Positions 1 to 9,250 of a stretch of 64,000 nucleotides of DNA are shown one piece after another. Source of the stretch: Bacteroidia bacterium (GTDB lineage Bacteria; Bacteroidota; Bacteroidia; J057; JADKCL01); the NCBI GenBank assembly GCA_020635905.1, contig JACJYV010000003.1, positions 744,001-808,000 on the forward strand. Reading direction: 5' to 3'. Position 1 is the stretch's first letter. Each line of letters begins with the position of its first letter. The notes beneath the pieces are model-generated. The model was not told the DNA's origin. It worked only from the letters and a program-made list of their open reading frames with translations, and did not search any database. The position numbers and the translations under genes are program-made.

Positions 1-1
1 G

Positions 2-643
2 TATGATAAAGGCGAGCGTACTTTGAGGGCGGAGGTGGTGGTACATAATGCTGAGGTTCTGAAGTGCAGAAGAAGTTTGTGCTATTTTGAAGAGATTGTG
101 AACAAATTGGAGGAAGTAATGCAGCATTTTATGAATAGCCTCAAATTTGCTCATGTTTCGTTAATGGGGGCAGGAAAGCTGGAGGAATTAACCAGCCCCA
201 CCCAGAGAGGCCAGCGCCGATTGGCAGGAATTAACCTGGCCGACAAAAGAATGCTGGCGCTTTTCGAAACTGTTTTGGCTCTGAGTATTAAACCTGGAGG
301 ATACACCCTGAAAGAAGTCGCTGAGAAAATGTCATTGAAACTTGGATTAGAGTATTCAACCCGAAATGCCAGTTATGATTTAAAGAAACTCAGAGGAAAG
401 AACGTGGTGGAGAAAATTCCTAAATCACGGCGTTACCAAACCACAGCAAATGGAGCAGAAAAGATCATTGCAATTTTGGCTTTGCTACAAAAACAATTAC
501 CCATGACCCTTTCTGGCTTAGATTCAAACCACAACATCAATCTCAGAGAACCTCAACAAGAGATCAATCACCTGTATGGAAAAGTGATTGAATCAATCAA
601 AGATTTGAACCACTACTATGGAATCCATAAACTTGCATCATAA
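2..643 (+). CDS. C-terminal part of an uncharacterised protein (gene enters from the left edge)
   Basis: The reading frame is open to the first base of the window, so the true start lies outside and 213 residues of the C-terminal part are visible. It begins within a stretch reading YDKGERTLRAEVVVHN. The last 130 residues look like a winged-helix unit: ALFETVLALS, then SYDLKKLRGKNVV and KSRRYQTTANG. I recognise this layout from a widespread family of uncharacterised proteins of about 450-550 residues, often present in several copies per genome, which end in a helix-turn-helix-like region. No catalytic motif is visible in this part. The family recollection is from memory, so the function is left open. 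It converges on the lipoxygenase gene with 36 bp between the two stops. Confidence 0.6.
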   Translation, partial: YDKGERTLRAEVVVHNAEVLKCRRSLCYFEEIVNKLEEVMQHFMNSLKFAHVSLMGAGKLEELTSPTQRGQRRLAGINLADKRMLALFETVLALSIKPGGYTLKEVAEKMSLKLGLEYSTRNASYDLKKLRGKNVVEKIPKSRRYQTTANGAEKIIAILALLQKQLPMTLSGLDSNHNINLREPQQEINHLYGKVIESIKDLNHYYGIHKLAS

Positions 644-644
644 A

Positions 645-660
645 CGACAATTTGTTGTCG
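645..660. other. Short perfect hairpin between two convergent genes
   Basis: CGACAA-TTTG-TTGTCG forms a perfect 6-bp stem with a 4-nt loop just after the stop of the first gene and before the stop of the convergent lipoxygenase gene. A second small palindrome (GCCCTAAGGGC) follows. Neither has a clear T-tract, so a terminator role is only possible. Confidence 0.35.
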
Positions 661-679
661 CTAAAAATGCCCTAAGGGC

Positions 680-2464
680 CTAAATACTAATACTATTCAG
701 TACCTGCGTCGGCCTGAGGTATTGGTAGGGAAATTCCCTTTCCATATTGGTGACCACGATCTTTTTCTCGATCACAGAAAGGTCCTGCTGGAAGCGCTCG
801 ATCACAGCCAGGGCTTTGGGGTCGTCGAAATCAGCTTTTTTGTAAGAGCCCAACTGGTCGTAACGGAAGGAACTGAGCAACATGGCAACCTTCAGTTGCA
901 ACTGGGCCCGGGCAGGGGGAGGCAGAAATTTCAGGGAGAAATCTTTGAATTTGCTTTGCCCCACATTCTTTTCGTAAGGACAATAAGCCCCCAAAGGCAT
1001 ATTCAATACCGTGGCCATGTAGTCGTACTGGGCAAAATTTACGGCAGAATGCTGAGGACCCACGGTAAAGATCACCGTGGTGACGATATCCACCAACTGG
1101 TCGAGGCCGGTGATTTTTTCGGGCATGCCTTTGATACGGCCCTGGTTGTAATCGGCCAGTTCAGCGGCCCAGGCCTGAAGCTCGGCGTCGTTTTCGAGGT
1201 CCTGTCGTTTGGCGTAGTAAATGCGCAAATAACCCTTGACAAAGCGTTTGATAGCAGCCCACAACATCATGCCGTCGTCGCGGAATGGGTAGTGGGAAAT
1301 GGCGTCCATATCATGCATGCCGCGGGCCTCAATCTCGTTGGGAAACATGTGCTGGTTCAGGTCCCACTTTTGGTAGGCGTCAGTGGCAATGCGAATGGAT
1401 TCCTCCAGTTTGCCCCCCATCAGTTGCTCGATCCAGCCACCTTTGGACAGCAGTTTCACAATGGCCGCCTCATTATTATACATCATAAAACGGAAATGAG
1501 GCCGCAACAGTACACCCAAGGGATGATTTTCCGCCAGTTGGCGGGCAGTGGCAATGGCAAAAGGCTCCATCACCATGTGGGTCAGGCACCAATGGGCCCG
1601 CAATTCATGGTCGTTGCCGTCGGCCACCTGAACGCACCATTTGGCGATCATCCAGTCCTCAGGATTGGCAGTGGCCTGAAAAAGCACAGGTTCGCCCACA
1701 TGGGGCATAATGGCGATGGGCAGAAAGACCCCTGGTTTCGAATACCCCATGAGGGATTTCAGCACAGCATTTTCGTCGCGGGTGCTCCAGTAAAACAGGG
1801 CCTTGGGGGCCGGCACGTACTTTTCACCTTTGACCCCGCCAATGAATTCCAGATTGGAATAATCTGCCTTATAAAGGCCGCCTTCGTCAAGGGCCTGGCC
1901 GTAAGACTCGCCCTGGCCTGGAATCAGAGCATCCTTCCCGCCTACCTCAAAGGGCATTTCCTCCCAGGTCATCACCCGGCGGATCACCATAGGATTGGGG
2001 CCGGACAATCGCTGTTCGGCAAAGGCCTCGTCTGAGCGCCAAAATTCGAGGGAAGTGGGCCTGGGCAGCACCTGAAAAAGTTCGCCGTAGGTATCGAGGG
2101 AACTGTAGGGATCGAGCAGCCGCTTGATTTTGAGCAACTGCTCGTTGCTGAAGAGTTTGGAGGCAAAGCTGAGGCCGCGACGCACGAGGTAATCTGAAGT
2201 GAATTTTTCCTCGCTGGGCATGTTGGCCAGCATGGGTACGTCGGGGATCTTGTCAAAACTGTAGGCATACTTTCCCCGGTTTTTCTCGAGCCAGTTGGCG
2301 CGGTAATCTGCCTCCTGGTCGTACTGGGGCAGGGCGGTGGGCTTGCGTTTGGGGGTAAAAAGGCCCCGCGTGCCGTCTTCGTCCTCCATGATCTCCTGCT
2401 TGGCCGCGATCAGTTCCTGAATGTACTCCTCCGCGAACTGCTCAGAATCTTTGGGCATTTCCAT
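680..2464 (-). CDS. Bacterial lipoxygenase (non-haem iron fatty acid dioxygenase)
   Basis: This enzyme should insert O2 into polyunsaturated fatty acids to give hydroperoxides. The 594-residue protein carries the complete lipoxygenase iron site. H291 and H296 lie in HWCLTH, followed by the family signature EPFAIATARQL and HPLGVLLRPHFR. H472 and N476 lie in HSAVN, and the C-terminal residue is Ile594, whose carboxylate is the fifth ligand in this family. Assignment of the ligands follows soybean LOX-1 (H499, H504, H690, N694, I839). No signal peptide or N-terminal PLAT domain is evident, so it is a compact, probably cytoplasmic enzyme. It stands alone and is transcribed away from the kinase-cyclase gene. 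A catalase-related haemoprotein that could use its product is encoded at 8147-9208. Regiospecificity cannot be read from the sequence by eye. Confidence 0.95.
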   Translation of the reverse strand: MEMPKDSEQFAEEYIQELIAAKQEIMEDEDGTRGLFTPKRKPTALPQYDQEADYRANWLEKNRGKYAYSFDKIPDVPMLANMPSEEKFTSDYLVRRGLSFASKLFSNEQLLKIKRLLDPYSSLDTYGELFQVLPRPTSLEFWRSDEAFAEQRLSGPNPMVIRRVMTWEEMPFEVGGKDALIPGQGESYGQALDEGGLYKADYSNLEFIGGVKGEKYVPAPKALFYWSTRDENAVLKSLMGYSKPGVFLPIAIMPHVGEPVLFQATANPEDWMIAKWCVQVADGNDHELRAHWCLTHMVMEPFAIATARQLAENHPLGVLLRPHFRFMMYNNEAAIVKLLSKGGWIEQLMGGKLEESIRIATDAYQKWDLNQHMFPNEIEARGMHDMDAISHYPFRDDGMMLWAAIKRFVKGYLRIYYAKRQDLENDAELQAWAAELADYNQGRIKGMPEKITGLDQLVDIVTTVIFTVGPQHSAVNFAQYDYMATVLNMPLGAYCPYEKNVGQSKFKDFSLKFLPPPARAQLQLKVAMLLSSFRYDQLGSYKKADFDDPKALAVIERFQQDLSVIEKKIVVTNMEREFPYQYLRPTQVLNSISI

Positions 2465-3004
2465 AAGTATTTAGTTAGTGGGTATTGGTATCTATAAAAC
2501 TAAAAAAAACAAATGAAATTGCCTTCAAACAACCAACGGGGATTGCAAAAGAATGCAAAACATTACTTTGCAGATTTCCTTTAACCTGCTTGGGAGTGGA
2601 TAGGTTTCAGGAAAAATGTGGAAAGCCAGGTGATTTTCAGGGATGATGGTCTGAAAAATTGTGGTTACTCACCTGATCATTGGTGGTCATTCAATTGAAA
2701 TTTGGGTTTGATTGACTGATCATAACCTTTTCCTTTCCCATTCCCAATTGCTGATTTAATTATCCACTCCCGCCTGCCATGGCCCATTTCACCCTGCGGG
2801 AAGCCCTCACCTTCCCCTTCTTCACATTTAAAAAATTGAATTTCTGGCACAAATGAGGTATTATCGCATAACTATTCAGGTCCTGGCCAGGCTGCATATC
2901 CAACCATTTCAACTAACCCGCCAAAGTGCGCATTTCCGCGTGGTGGAATTTACCTCGTTGCCCCCTGGCCAGGATTCTTTAAATTGAGACAGAATCGGGC
3001 CAAT
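2465..3004. other. Intergenic gap between the divergent lipoxygenase and kinase-cyclase genes
   Basis: About 540 bp without a convincing gene. It should hold the promoters of both divergent genes. I searched both strands for TAnnTTTG and found no good match with a TTG box 17-23 nt upstream. No clear hairpin terminator or repeat was seen. Confidence 0.5.
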
Positions 3005-6000
3005 ATGACCACGGAAACGAAGATATCAGAGACGATCAATTCCAGAATTGTCGTCATACATGATCCGGAAACGGGAGCCCCCCTGGTGAAGAAAATTCTG
3101 AATAACGAATTTCCAAGCCACCAGCGGGTCAAGCAGTTTTATAATGAGTACGAGATTACCTGCAATCTTCAGGTAAGGGGCATTCGCAAGGCCGTCAGCA
3201 AGCTGAAAGAAGACCGCACCCCGGTCATTTTGCTCGATTATGTGGAAGGTGTGACCCTGCATGAACTTGCCAAAGATGGCGCCATGCCCCTCGACCGTTT
3301 TTTCCCGATCGCCATTTCCCTGGCCGAAACCCTGGCCGAACTGCACAGAACCAATGTGATCCACAAAGACCTGTCGAGCCTCAATGTAATCATCAAAAAA
3401 GACGACGACAGCCCCGTTATCATTGATTTTGGCATAGCTTCGCGCATCGACCTGCGGCCCAGCAACCTGGGCAACCCCGAAAAACTGGAAGGCAACCTCA
3501 AATACATTTCCCCCGAACAAACCGGCCGCATGAACCGCATGGTGGACTACCGGGCTGATTTTTACTCGCTGGGGGTGACTTTTTTTCACGTGCTGACCGG
3601 TCAATTGCCCTTTGAAGGCATGGATCCCATCGAACTGGTGCATGCCCACATTGCCCTGACCCCTGATCTCATCACCGACCGCAATCCAAATCTGCCCGAA
3701 GGACTGGCCCGCATCATCGCCAAATTGCTGGAAAAAGATGCCGACAACCGCTACCAAAGCGCCCAGGGACTGCAAAAAGACCTTGAAAGAGCCTGGAAAG
3801 AACTTGAGAAAACGGGCACCATTGCTCCATTCCCCCTCGGATCAGAAGATTTTTCCAGCCGCTTCCAGATTCCCAATAAGCTTTACGGTCGGGAAAATGA
3901 AGTGAAAATCCTGCTTGATGCCTTTTCCCGCGCAGCCGAAGGAGGCATGGAACTCATGCTGGTGGGAGGTTATTCAGGAACTGGAAAAACGGCCCTCATC
4001 AACGAAACCCACAAGCCCATTACAGAAAAACGGGGTTATTTTATTCACGGAAAATTCGACCAGTTTCAGCGCAATATTCCCTACTTCGCCATCATCCAGG
4101 CCTTTGAGGAATTTGTAAAGCTGCTGCTCACGGAAAACGAGGAAACCCTGGCCCTCTGGGCCCAAAAAATTCGCAACTCGGTCGGCACCGAGGGAAAGGT
4201 ACTCACGGACGTGATCCCCACCCTGAACCTGATTATCGGGGAGCAGCCACCCATTCCCGAGCTGGCCGGCAAGGAGGCGCAAAACCGCTTCAATTACGTA
4301 TTCAGGAACTTTATCCGGGAAATTTCTCAGCAGGATCACCCAATTGTACTCTTCATCGACGACCTGCAATGGGCCGATTCGGGTTCCCTCGAATTGCTCA
4401 AAACCATGGTCACTGACAAGGACAACCATTACCTGCTGTGCATCTGCGCTTACCGCGACAACGAAGTGAGCCCGACCCACCCCTTCATCCGTGCAGTGGA
4501 CGAAATGGAGCAGGAAAAGGCCCTCATCAATCGCATTCAGGTGAATAATCTTTCACTCAAAAATGTGAATGAACTCATCTCGGATTCCCTCAATGTGCAG
4601 AAATCCAAAGCCAGCCCCCTGACCGAACTCATTTATGAGAAAACCCAGGGTAATGCCTTCTTCCTGCGTCAGTTTTTGCGGAATCTCTATGAGGAGCAGC
4701 ATCTGGTCTTTGATTTTGGGAAATTGTCCTGGACCTGGGATACGGAAAAGATTCGCCAGCTGAATATTACCGACAATGTGGTGGAACTGATGGCCGCCAA
4801 AATCAAGCGCCTTTCCCCTGAACTGCAGGGCATTCTGAAAGTAGCTTCCTGTATTGGCTCCCGCTTTGACCTTAAAACTGTCTCTCTCGCAATTGGCAAA
4901 AACCCCGAGGAAACCAATCCCCTGCTGGAAGAAGCCATGGTGGAAGGGATGATCATGCCAGCCGGTGAGGAGGATCATTTTTCCTTTGTGCATGACCGCA
5001 TTCAGCAGGCCGCTTCTTCTCTCCTTCCAGAACAGGAAAAAGTACGTCTGCATGTCAGAATCGGCAAATTACTATTGGGAAACATCCCGGTTGACCAGCA
5101 GGAAGACCGTCTGTTCGACATTGTGAACCAGTTGAACTGGGGAGTGGAAATCATGACCGATCCGCATGAGCGGGAGAATCTGGCCCGGCTCAATCTCTCG
5201 GCAGGCATCAAGGCCAAAGGCTCGGCGGCTTACATTCCCGGGTATAATTATCTGACCAAAGGCATTCAATTGCTGCAAAATGATCCCTGGAAAAATCAGT
5301 ATGACCTGAGCCTGCCCCTGTACACCCAGGCAGCGGAAACGGCCTACATGAGCGCCAGGTTTGAGCAAATGGACGAAGCCATTGACACCATTTTTGCCCA
5401 CGCCACCAACCTGCTCGACAAAGTGCCCGCCTACCGCACCCGCATTCTGTCGTTCAAAGCACGCAATCAACTGCTGGAATCGATCAATACAGGGTTGGAA
5501 GTGCTGGAGCAACTTGGGATTAAATTCCCTGCTCAACCTACTCCCAAAGACACGGAAACCGAGTTGGTGGCCACCCTTACCCTGCTGGCCGACAAGTCAA
5601 AGGAATACCTGCTCAACCTGCCCGAAATGACGGACCAGTCCAAAATAGCAGCCCTGACCTTTCTTTCTGACATCAATTCCTCCGTTTATTGGGCCCGGGC
5701 TGAGCTATTCCCGTTTATCGTTTTTAAAACGGTGGAACTATCCGTCAAGCACGGCAATACTCCCATTTCCTCTTTTGCCTACGGCACCTTTGGGGTCATC
5801 CTTTCGGGCGTGGTGGGCGACATGCGTCGTGCCTATGAATTTGGGGAACTGGGGATCGAGGTCATGAATAAATTCAAAGCCAAGGAGTGGCTGGCTCAGG
5901 TCTATACCCCTCAGTATGCGCTGATTGTGCACTGGAATGAGCACACCCGCAAAACCATGAAACCCCTGGTTGAATCCGTACACATCGGGCTGGAAACGGG

Positions 6001-8110
6001 TGCGATCGAGTATGCCATGATCAATGCCAACATCTACTGCATTCATGGCTACCTGATTGGCTCCAAACTGAAAGGGCTGGAGGAAGAAATTGGGTCGTAT
6101 TCGGCCCTGATGAAGACATTCAAGCAAGAAACCAATTATAATTTCAACCAGATCTATCACCAGGCCGTGCTCAATCTCATGGGTAAATCACCTGATCCGT
6201 GCAGGCTGGTGGGCAGCGCCTATAATGAGCAGGAAATGCTGCCCAAACACCTGGAAGCCAACGACCTGACCGCTTCCTTTTTCGTGTATTTCAATAAGCT
6301 GATTCTCAATTACCTCTTTGGCAATTACAAAGCAGCGCTCGAATACCGCGACCTGACTGAGGCCCGCCTGGCAGCGGTGCTGGCCAAGCTGGAAAATACG
6401 GCCTTCAATTTCTACGATTCCCTCCTTTGCCTGGCATTGCTGCCCGAATCGTCTGAAGAAAAACGGGCTGAATACCTGGAAAAGGTGCAGAAAAACCAGG
6501 AAGTGCTGAAAAAATGGGCCGCTGACGCTCCCATGAATTATCTGCACAAGTATTATCTGGTGGAAGCGGAAAAGGCCCGCAGTGAGGGAAATGCAGAGCT
6601 GGCCCACAAATTTTACGACCAGGCCATCACGGGCGCCATGGAAAATGATTACCTCAACGAGGAAGCCCTGGCCTACGAACTTGCAGGACGATATTTTTTG
6701 GAACAGGGAAATACTCCCATGGCCGACAAATACTTGCAAAGTGCCTACAAAGTCTATCAAAACTGGGAAGCCACGGCCAAAGTCTGGGACCTGGCCGCCC
6801 GTTATCCCGGCAATATTTCCACCGCCCGACGCAGCACAGGAGCCCTGATCAAGGAATCGCAGGACATCACCAATTCGTCCACCACCACCACAGAATCGGC
6901 CCTGTTTGACCTCGTTTCTGTACTCAAGGCATCTTCAGTAATCTCAGAAGAACTGGTACTTAGCCGCCTGCTGGACAAATTGCTGCGCATTGTGATCGAG
7001 AATGCCGGAGCCCAGAAGGGATTTCTCCTGCTGCGTGAAGGCAGCAAGTTGTTTATCCAGGCAGAATGCCGCATTGATACAGACGAAGTCACGGTGTTGC
7101 AACACATTCCTCTGGAAGAATCGGCCAGTCTGCCCCACCAGGTGGTGACCTACGTGATGCGTTCAAGGCAGGCCGTGGTGATCGACAATGCCAGCGAAGA
7201 CCCCACATTCGGGCAGGATCCCTACATCAAGACCCACATGATCCGGTCCATCCATTGTGCGCCCATCATCAATCAGGGCAACCTTACGGGGATCATTTAC
7301 CTGGAAAATAACCAGCTTTCGCGTGCCTTTACCGAGGACAGGGTTGGTTTGTTGAATTTGCTTTCCGGGCAAATCGCTATTTCCATCCACAACGCCCTTC
7401 TCTACGAAAACCTGGAACAAAAAGTCAAGGAACGCACTTTTGAGATTGAGCGCCAGAAGGAGGAGATTGAGGAAGAAAAGGAAAAATCAGATAAACTGCT
7501 GCTCAACATTCTGCCCCAGAAAACGGCAGACGAACTCAAGAAATTCGGCGAAGCAAAACCGCGCAGTTACGATAGTGTGACCGTGCTTTTCTCGGATATT
7601 GTCTCCTTTACCCACCTTTCCAGCCGCCTCAGTCCGGCCGAACTGGTGCAGGAACTCAATACCTACTTTGGAGGCATTGACGAAATTGTGGCTCGTCACG
7701 GGCTGGAAAAGATCAAAACCATTGGCGACGCCTATATGTGTGCGGGTGGCCTGCCCGATCCTGACCCGGAAAGTCCGGTCAAAATGGTGCGGGCAGCGCG
7801 TGAAATGCTTGATTTTGTGGCAAAAAAGAAGGCCGAACGCATCCAGAAGGGAGAATCCTACTTTGATATCCGCATCGGGATCAATACCGGGCCGGTCATC
7901 GCCGGGGTGGTGGGTACCCGTAAATTTGCCTACGACATCTGGGGAGATTCGGTCAATATTGCCTCCAGGATGGAATCTTCGGGCAGTCCCAATAAGATCA
8001 ACATTTCGGGCGTTACCCATGCACTGGTCAAAGATCAGTTCAACTGCACCTACCGCGGCAAAGTTGCCGCCAAGAATATTGGAGAAGTCGACATGTACTT
8101 TGTCGATTGA
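3005..8110 (+). CDS. Ser/Thr kinase-like + AAA ATPase + GAF + adenylate cyclase multidomain signalling protein
   Basis: The product is a 1701-residue, probably cytoplasmic signalling protein. Residues 1-270 are a protein-kinase fold with H120-K-D122 and D141-F-G, but the glycine-rich loop is degenerate; K29 or K30 (LVKKIL) may be the ATP lysine. Next comes an ATPase domain with Walker A GGYSGTGKT (321-329) and Walker B FIDD (D452, D453), then a long helical region (about 680-1290), a GAF domain (about 1300-1465), a coiled coil and a class III cyclase (about 1518-1701). The cyclase keeps both metal aspartates (D1531, D1575), the adenine-selecting pair K1571 and D1644, and N1651 and R1655, so it is predicted to be an active adenylate cyclase. 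The ATG at 3005 was chosen; a TTG at 2984 is an alternative. The haemoprotein gene follows after 36 bp and is probably co-transcribed. Confidence 0.9.
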   Translation: MTTETKISETINSRIVVIHDPETGAPLVKKILNNEFPSHQRVKQFYNEYEITCNLQVRGIRKAVSKLKEDRTPVILLDYVEGVTLHELAKDGAMPLDRFFPIAISLAETLAELHRTNVIHKDLSSLNVIIKKDDDSPVIIDFGIASRIDLRPSNLGNPEKLEGNLKYISPEQTGRMNRMVDYRADFYSLGVTFFHVLTGQLPFEGMDPIELVHAHIALTPDLITDRNPNLPEGLARIIAKLLEKDADNRYQSAQGLQKDLERAWKELEKTGTIAPFPLGSEDFSSRFQIPNKLYGRENEVKILLDAFSRAAEGGMELMLVGGYSGTGKTALINETHKPITEKRGYFIHGKFDQFQRNIPYFAIIQAFEEFVKLLLTENEETLALWAQKIRNSVGTEGKVLTDVIPTLNLIIGEQPPIPELAGKEAQNRFNYVFRNFIREISQQDHPIVLFIDDLQWADSGSLELLKTMVTDKDNHYLLCICAYRDNEVSPTHPFIRAVDEMEQEKALINRIQVNNLSLKNVNELISDSLNVQKSKASPLTELIYEKTQGNAFFLRQFLRNLYEEQHLVFDFGKLSWTWDTEKIRQLNITDNVVELMAAKIKRLSPELQGILKVASCIGSRFDLKTVSLAIGKNPEETNPLLEEAMVEGMIMPAGEEDHFSFVHDRIQQAASSLLPEQEKVRLHVRIGKLLLGNIPVDQQEDRLFDIVNQLNWGVEIMTDPHERENLARLNLSAGIKAKGSAAYIPGYNYLTKGIQLLQNDPWKNQYDLSLPLYTQAAETAYMSARFEQMDEAIDTIFAHATNLLDKVPAYRTRILSFKARNQLLESINTGLEVLEQLGIKFPAQPTPKDTETELVATLTLLADKSKEYLLNLPEMTDQSKIAALTFLSDINSSVYWARAELFPFIVFKTVELSVKHGNTPISSFAYGTFGVILSGVVGDMRRAYEFGELGIEVMNKFKAKEWLAQVYTPQYALIVHWNEHTRKTMKPLVESVHIGLETGAIEYAMINANIYCIHGYLIGSKLKGLEEEIGSYSALMKTFKQETNYNFNQIYHQAVLNLMGKSPDPCRLVGSAYNEQEMLPKHLEANDLTASFFVYFNKLILNYLFGNYKAALEYRDLTEARLAAVLAKLENTAFNFYDSLLCLALLPESSEEKRAEYLEKVQKNQEVLKKWAADAPMNYLHKYYLVEAEKARSEGNAELAHKFYDQAITGAMENDYLNEEALAYELAGRYFLEQGNTPMADKYLQSAYKVYQNWEATAKVWDLAARYPGNISTARRSTGALIKESQDITNSSTTTTESALFDLVSVLKASSVISEELVLSRLLDKLLRIVIENAGAQKGFLLLREGSKLFIQAECRIDTDEVTVLQHIPLEESASLPHQVVTYVMRSRQAVVIDNASEDPTFGQDPYIKTHMIRSIHCAPIINQGNLTGIIYLENNQLSRAFTEDRVGLLNLLSGQIAISIHNALLYENLEQKVKERTFEIERQKEEIEEEKEKSDKLLLNILPQKTADELKKFGEAKPRSYDSVTVLFSDIVSFTHLSSRLSPAELVQELNTYFGGIDEIVARHGLEKIKTIGDAYMCAGGLPDPDPESPVKMVRAAREMLDFVAKKKAERIQKGESYFDIRIGINTGPVIAGVVGTRKFAYDIWGDSVNIASRMESSGSPNKINISGVTHALVKDQFNCTYRGKVAAKNIGEVDMYFVD

Positions 8111-8146
8111 TCCCGTTTTGCTGCCAACAACTAAACTGGATTATAC

Positions 8147-9208
8147 ATGAAAGCGCTCTGGGACAGATTTATCATGTGGCTGTACGCCGTGGGCTGGGCC
8201 ATGCTGATTATTTTTTTCTGGGGAAAACGGGGGCGGCGCATGTCGCACCACAACGGGATCGTGGCCCGGGGCAAAGCCCGGGTGGTGGACCACCCCGAAT
8301 TTCCTGAGAATGATTTTTTTATTCCCGGCCGGGAATTCAACATTCGCCTGCGGCACGCAGGCGCTTCCTATGCCGACGATGCCATGCTGGTCATTCGGGG
8401 CGCAGCCCTGAAATTTTCGGACAACAACTACAAATCTCCCCTGGATATCGAGATGAACACGGGCAAATTTGCCCTGTTCTGGTCTCTTTCCAACTTCCTC
8501 ACCTTTGTCACCAACCGCAATGAAAAAGACGGGGAGGAATATGAATCCTACTATAAAGTGGTGCCCGAAGGTCTGCCTGGCTCCCGCGAAAGTCTGCGCC
8601 GTCCCAATACCTACACCCAGCTGTATTATTACACCAAGACCTGCTTCCATTTCAATCCCAAAAACGGGAAGAAGTATTATGTAAAATTTCGCCTGACACC
8701 CGGAAACAAGGGTACAGAGGATGGAATTCCTACGGAAGAAGAGCTCGAAAAACTCTGGATTGCCCGCATTTTGCCCGGCGAAACCCGCTCCCGCAACTAC
8801 CTGAAGGACGATTTCAAGGCCCGCATTGCCGAAGGCCCTATCAGATATTGGTTGCAGATGCAGCTGCATGAGGCCAGCCCTGCGGATACGCAGGAGATTT
8901 TCAATCCCGCCGTTTACTGGACCGAGGACGTCCATCCCTGGATGGACGTGTGCGAAGTGACTGTGGATTCGTACCTGCCCTACGAAGAGGGCGAATTTTT
9001 CCGGTCCAACATCGCCCACCAACCCAAATTCATGGGTCTGATCAAGGCCAAAAACATCCACGATTACAACTCCCTCAACTACATGAGGGCCATGTCGGGC
9101 CCGGCCAAAATCATGCGCATCATGGTGTACAAAATCTTTGGCGTGCCAAAGGAATATCCCGATTACGGGATCAGGAATGTGACGGGGTATGCGAAGAAGC
9201 AGGAGTAG
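8147..9208 (+). CDS. Membrane-anchored catalase-related haemoprotein (allene oxide synthase-like)
   Basis: At 353 residues this belongs to the small catalase-related haemoproteins typified by coral allene oxide synthase, which convert lipoxygenase-made fatty acid hydroperoxides to allene oxides or related epoxides. Visible features are the distal-haem segment SHHNGIVARG (S33, H34, H35), followed by PEFPENDFF and GAALKFSD, the MNTG segment with N104 (catalase distal Asn position), and R324-IMV-Y328 near the C-terminus. This matches the RxxxY pattern that supplies the proximal tyrosine in catalases. Residues 9-25 form one hydrophobic segment, suggesting membrane attachment. The length fits the minicatalase class and is far shorter than true catalases (about 480 or more). 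It follows the kinase-cyclase gene by 36 bp. The exact product (allene oxide, epoxide or other) cannot be predicted. Confidence 0.85.
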   Translation: MKALWDRFIMWLYAVGWAMLIIFFWGKRGRRMSHHNGIVARGKARVVDHPEFPENDFFIPGREFNIRLRHAGASYADDAMLVIRGAALKFSDNNYKSPLDIEMNTGKFALFWSLSNFLTFVTNRNEKDGEEYESYYKVVPEGLPGSRESLRRPNTYTQLYYYTKTCFHFNPKNGKKYYVKFRLTPGNKGTEDGIPTEEELEKLWIARILPGETRSRNYLKDDFKARIAEGPIRYWLQMQLHEASPADTQEIFNPAVYWTEDVHPWMDVCEVTVDSYLPYEEGEFFRSNIAHQPKFMGLIKAKNIHDYNSLNYMRAMSGPAKIMRIMVYKIFGVPKEYPDYGIRNVTGYAKKQE

Positions 9209-9250
9209 TAGGGTAAAAGAGCGATTTGGGTTTAAATCTTGTTATGGTGA

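Noticed and set aside
722..2035. A 437-codon open frame on the plus strand opposite the lipoxygenase gene
   Set aside because: It is the antisense shadow of a gene with all family motifs; its composition is His- and Gly-rich as expected from the reverse reading, and it has no recognisable domain.
2984..3004. TTG at 2984 as start of the kinase-cyclase gene
   Set aside because: It would add seven residues without any domain content. The ATG at 3005 is the more usual start.
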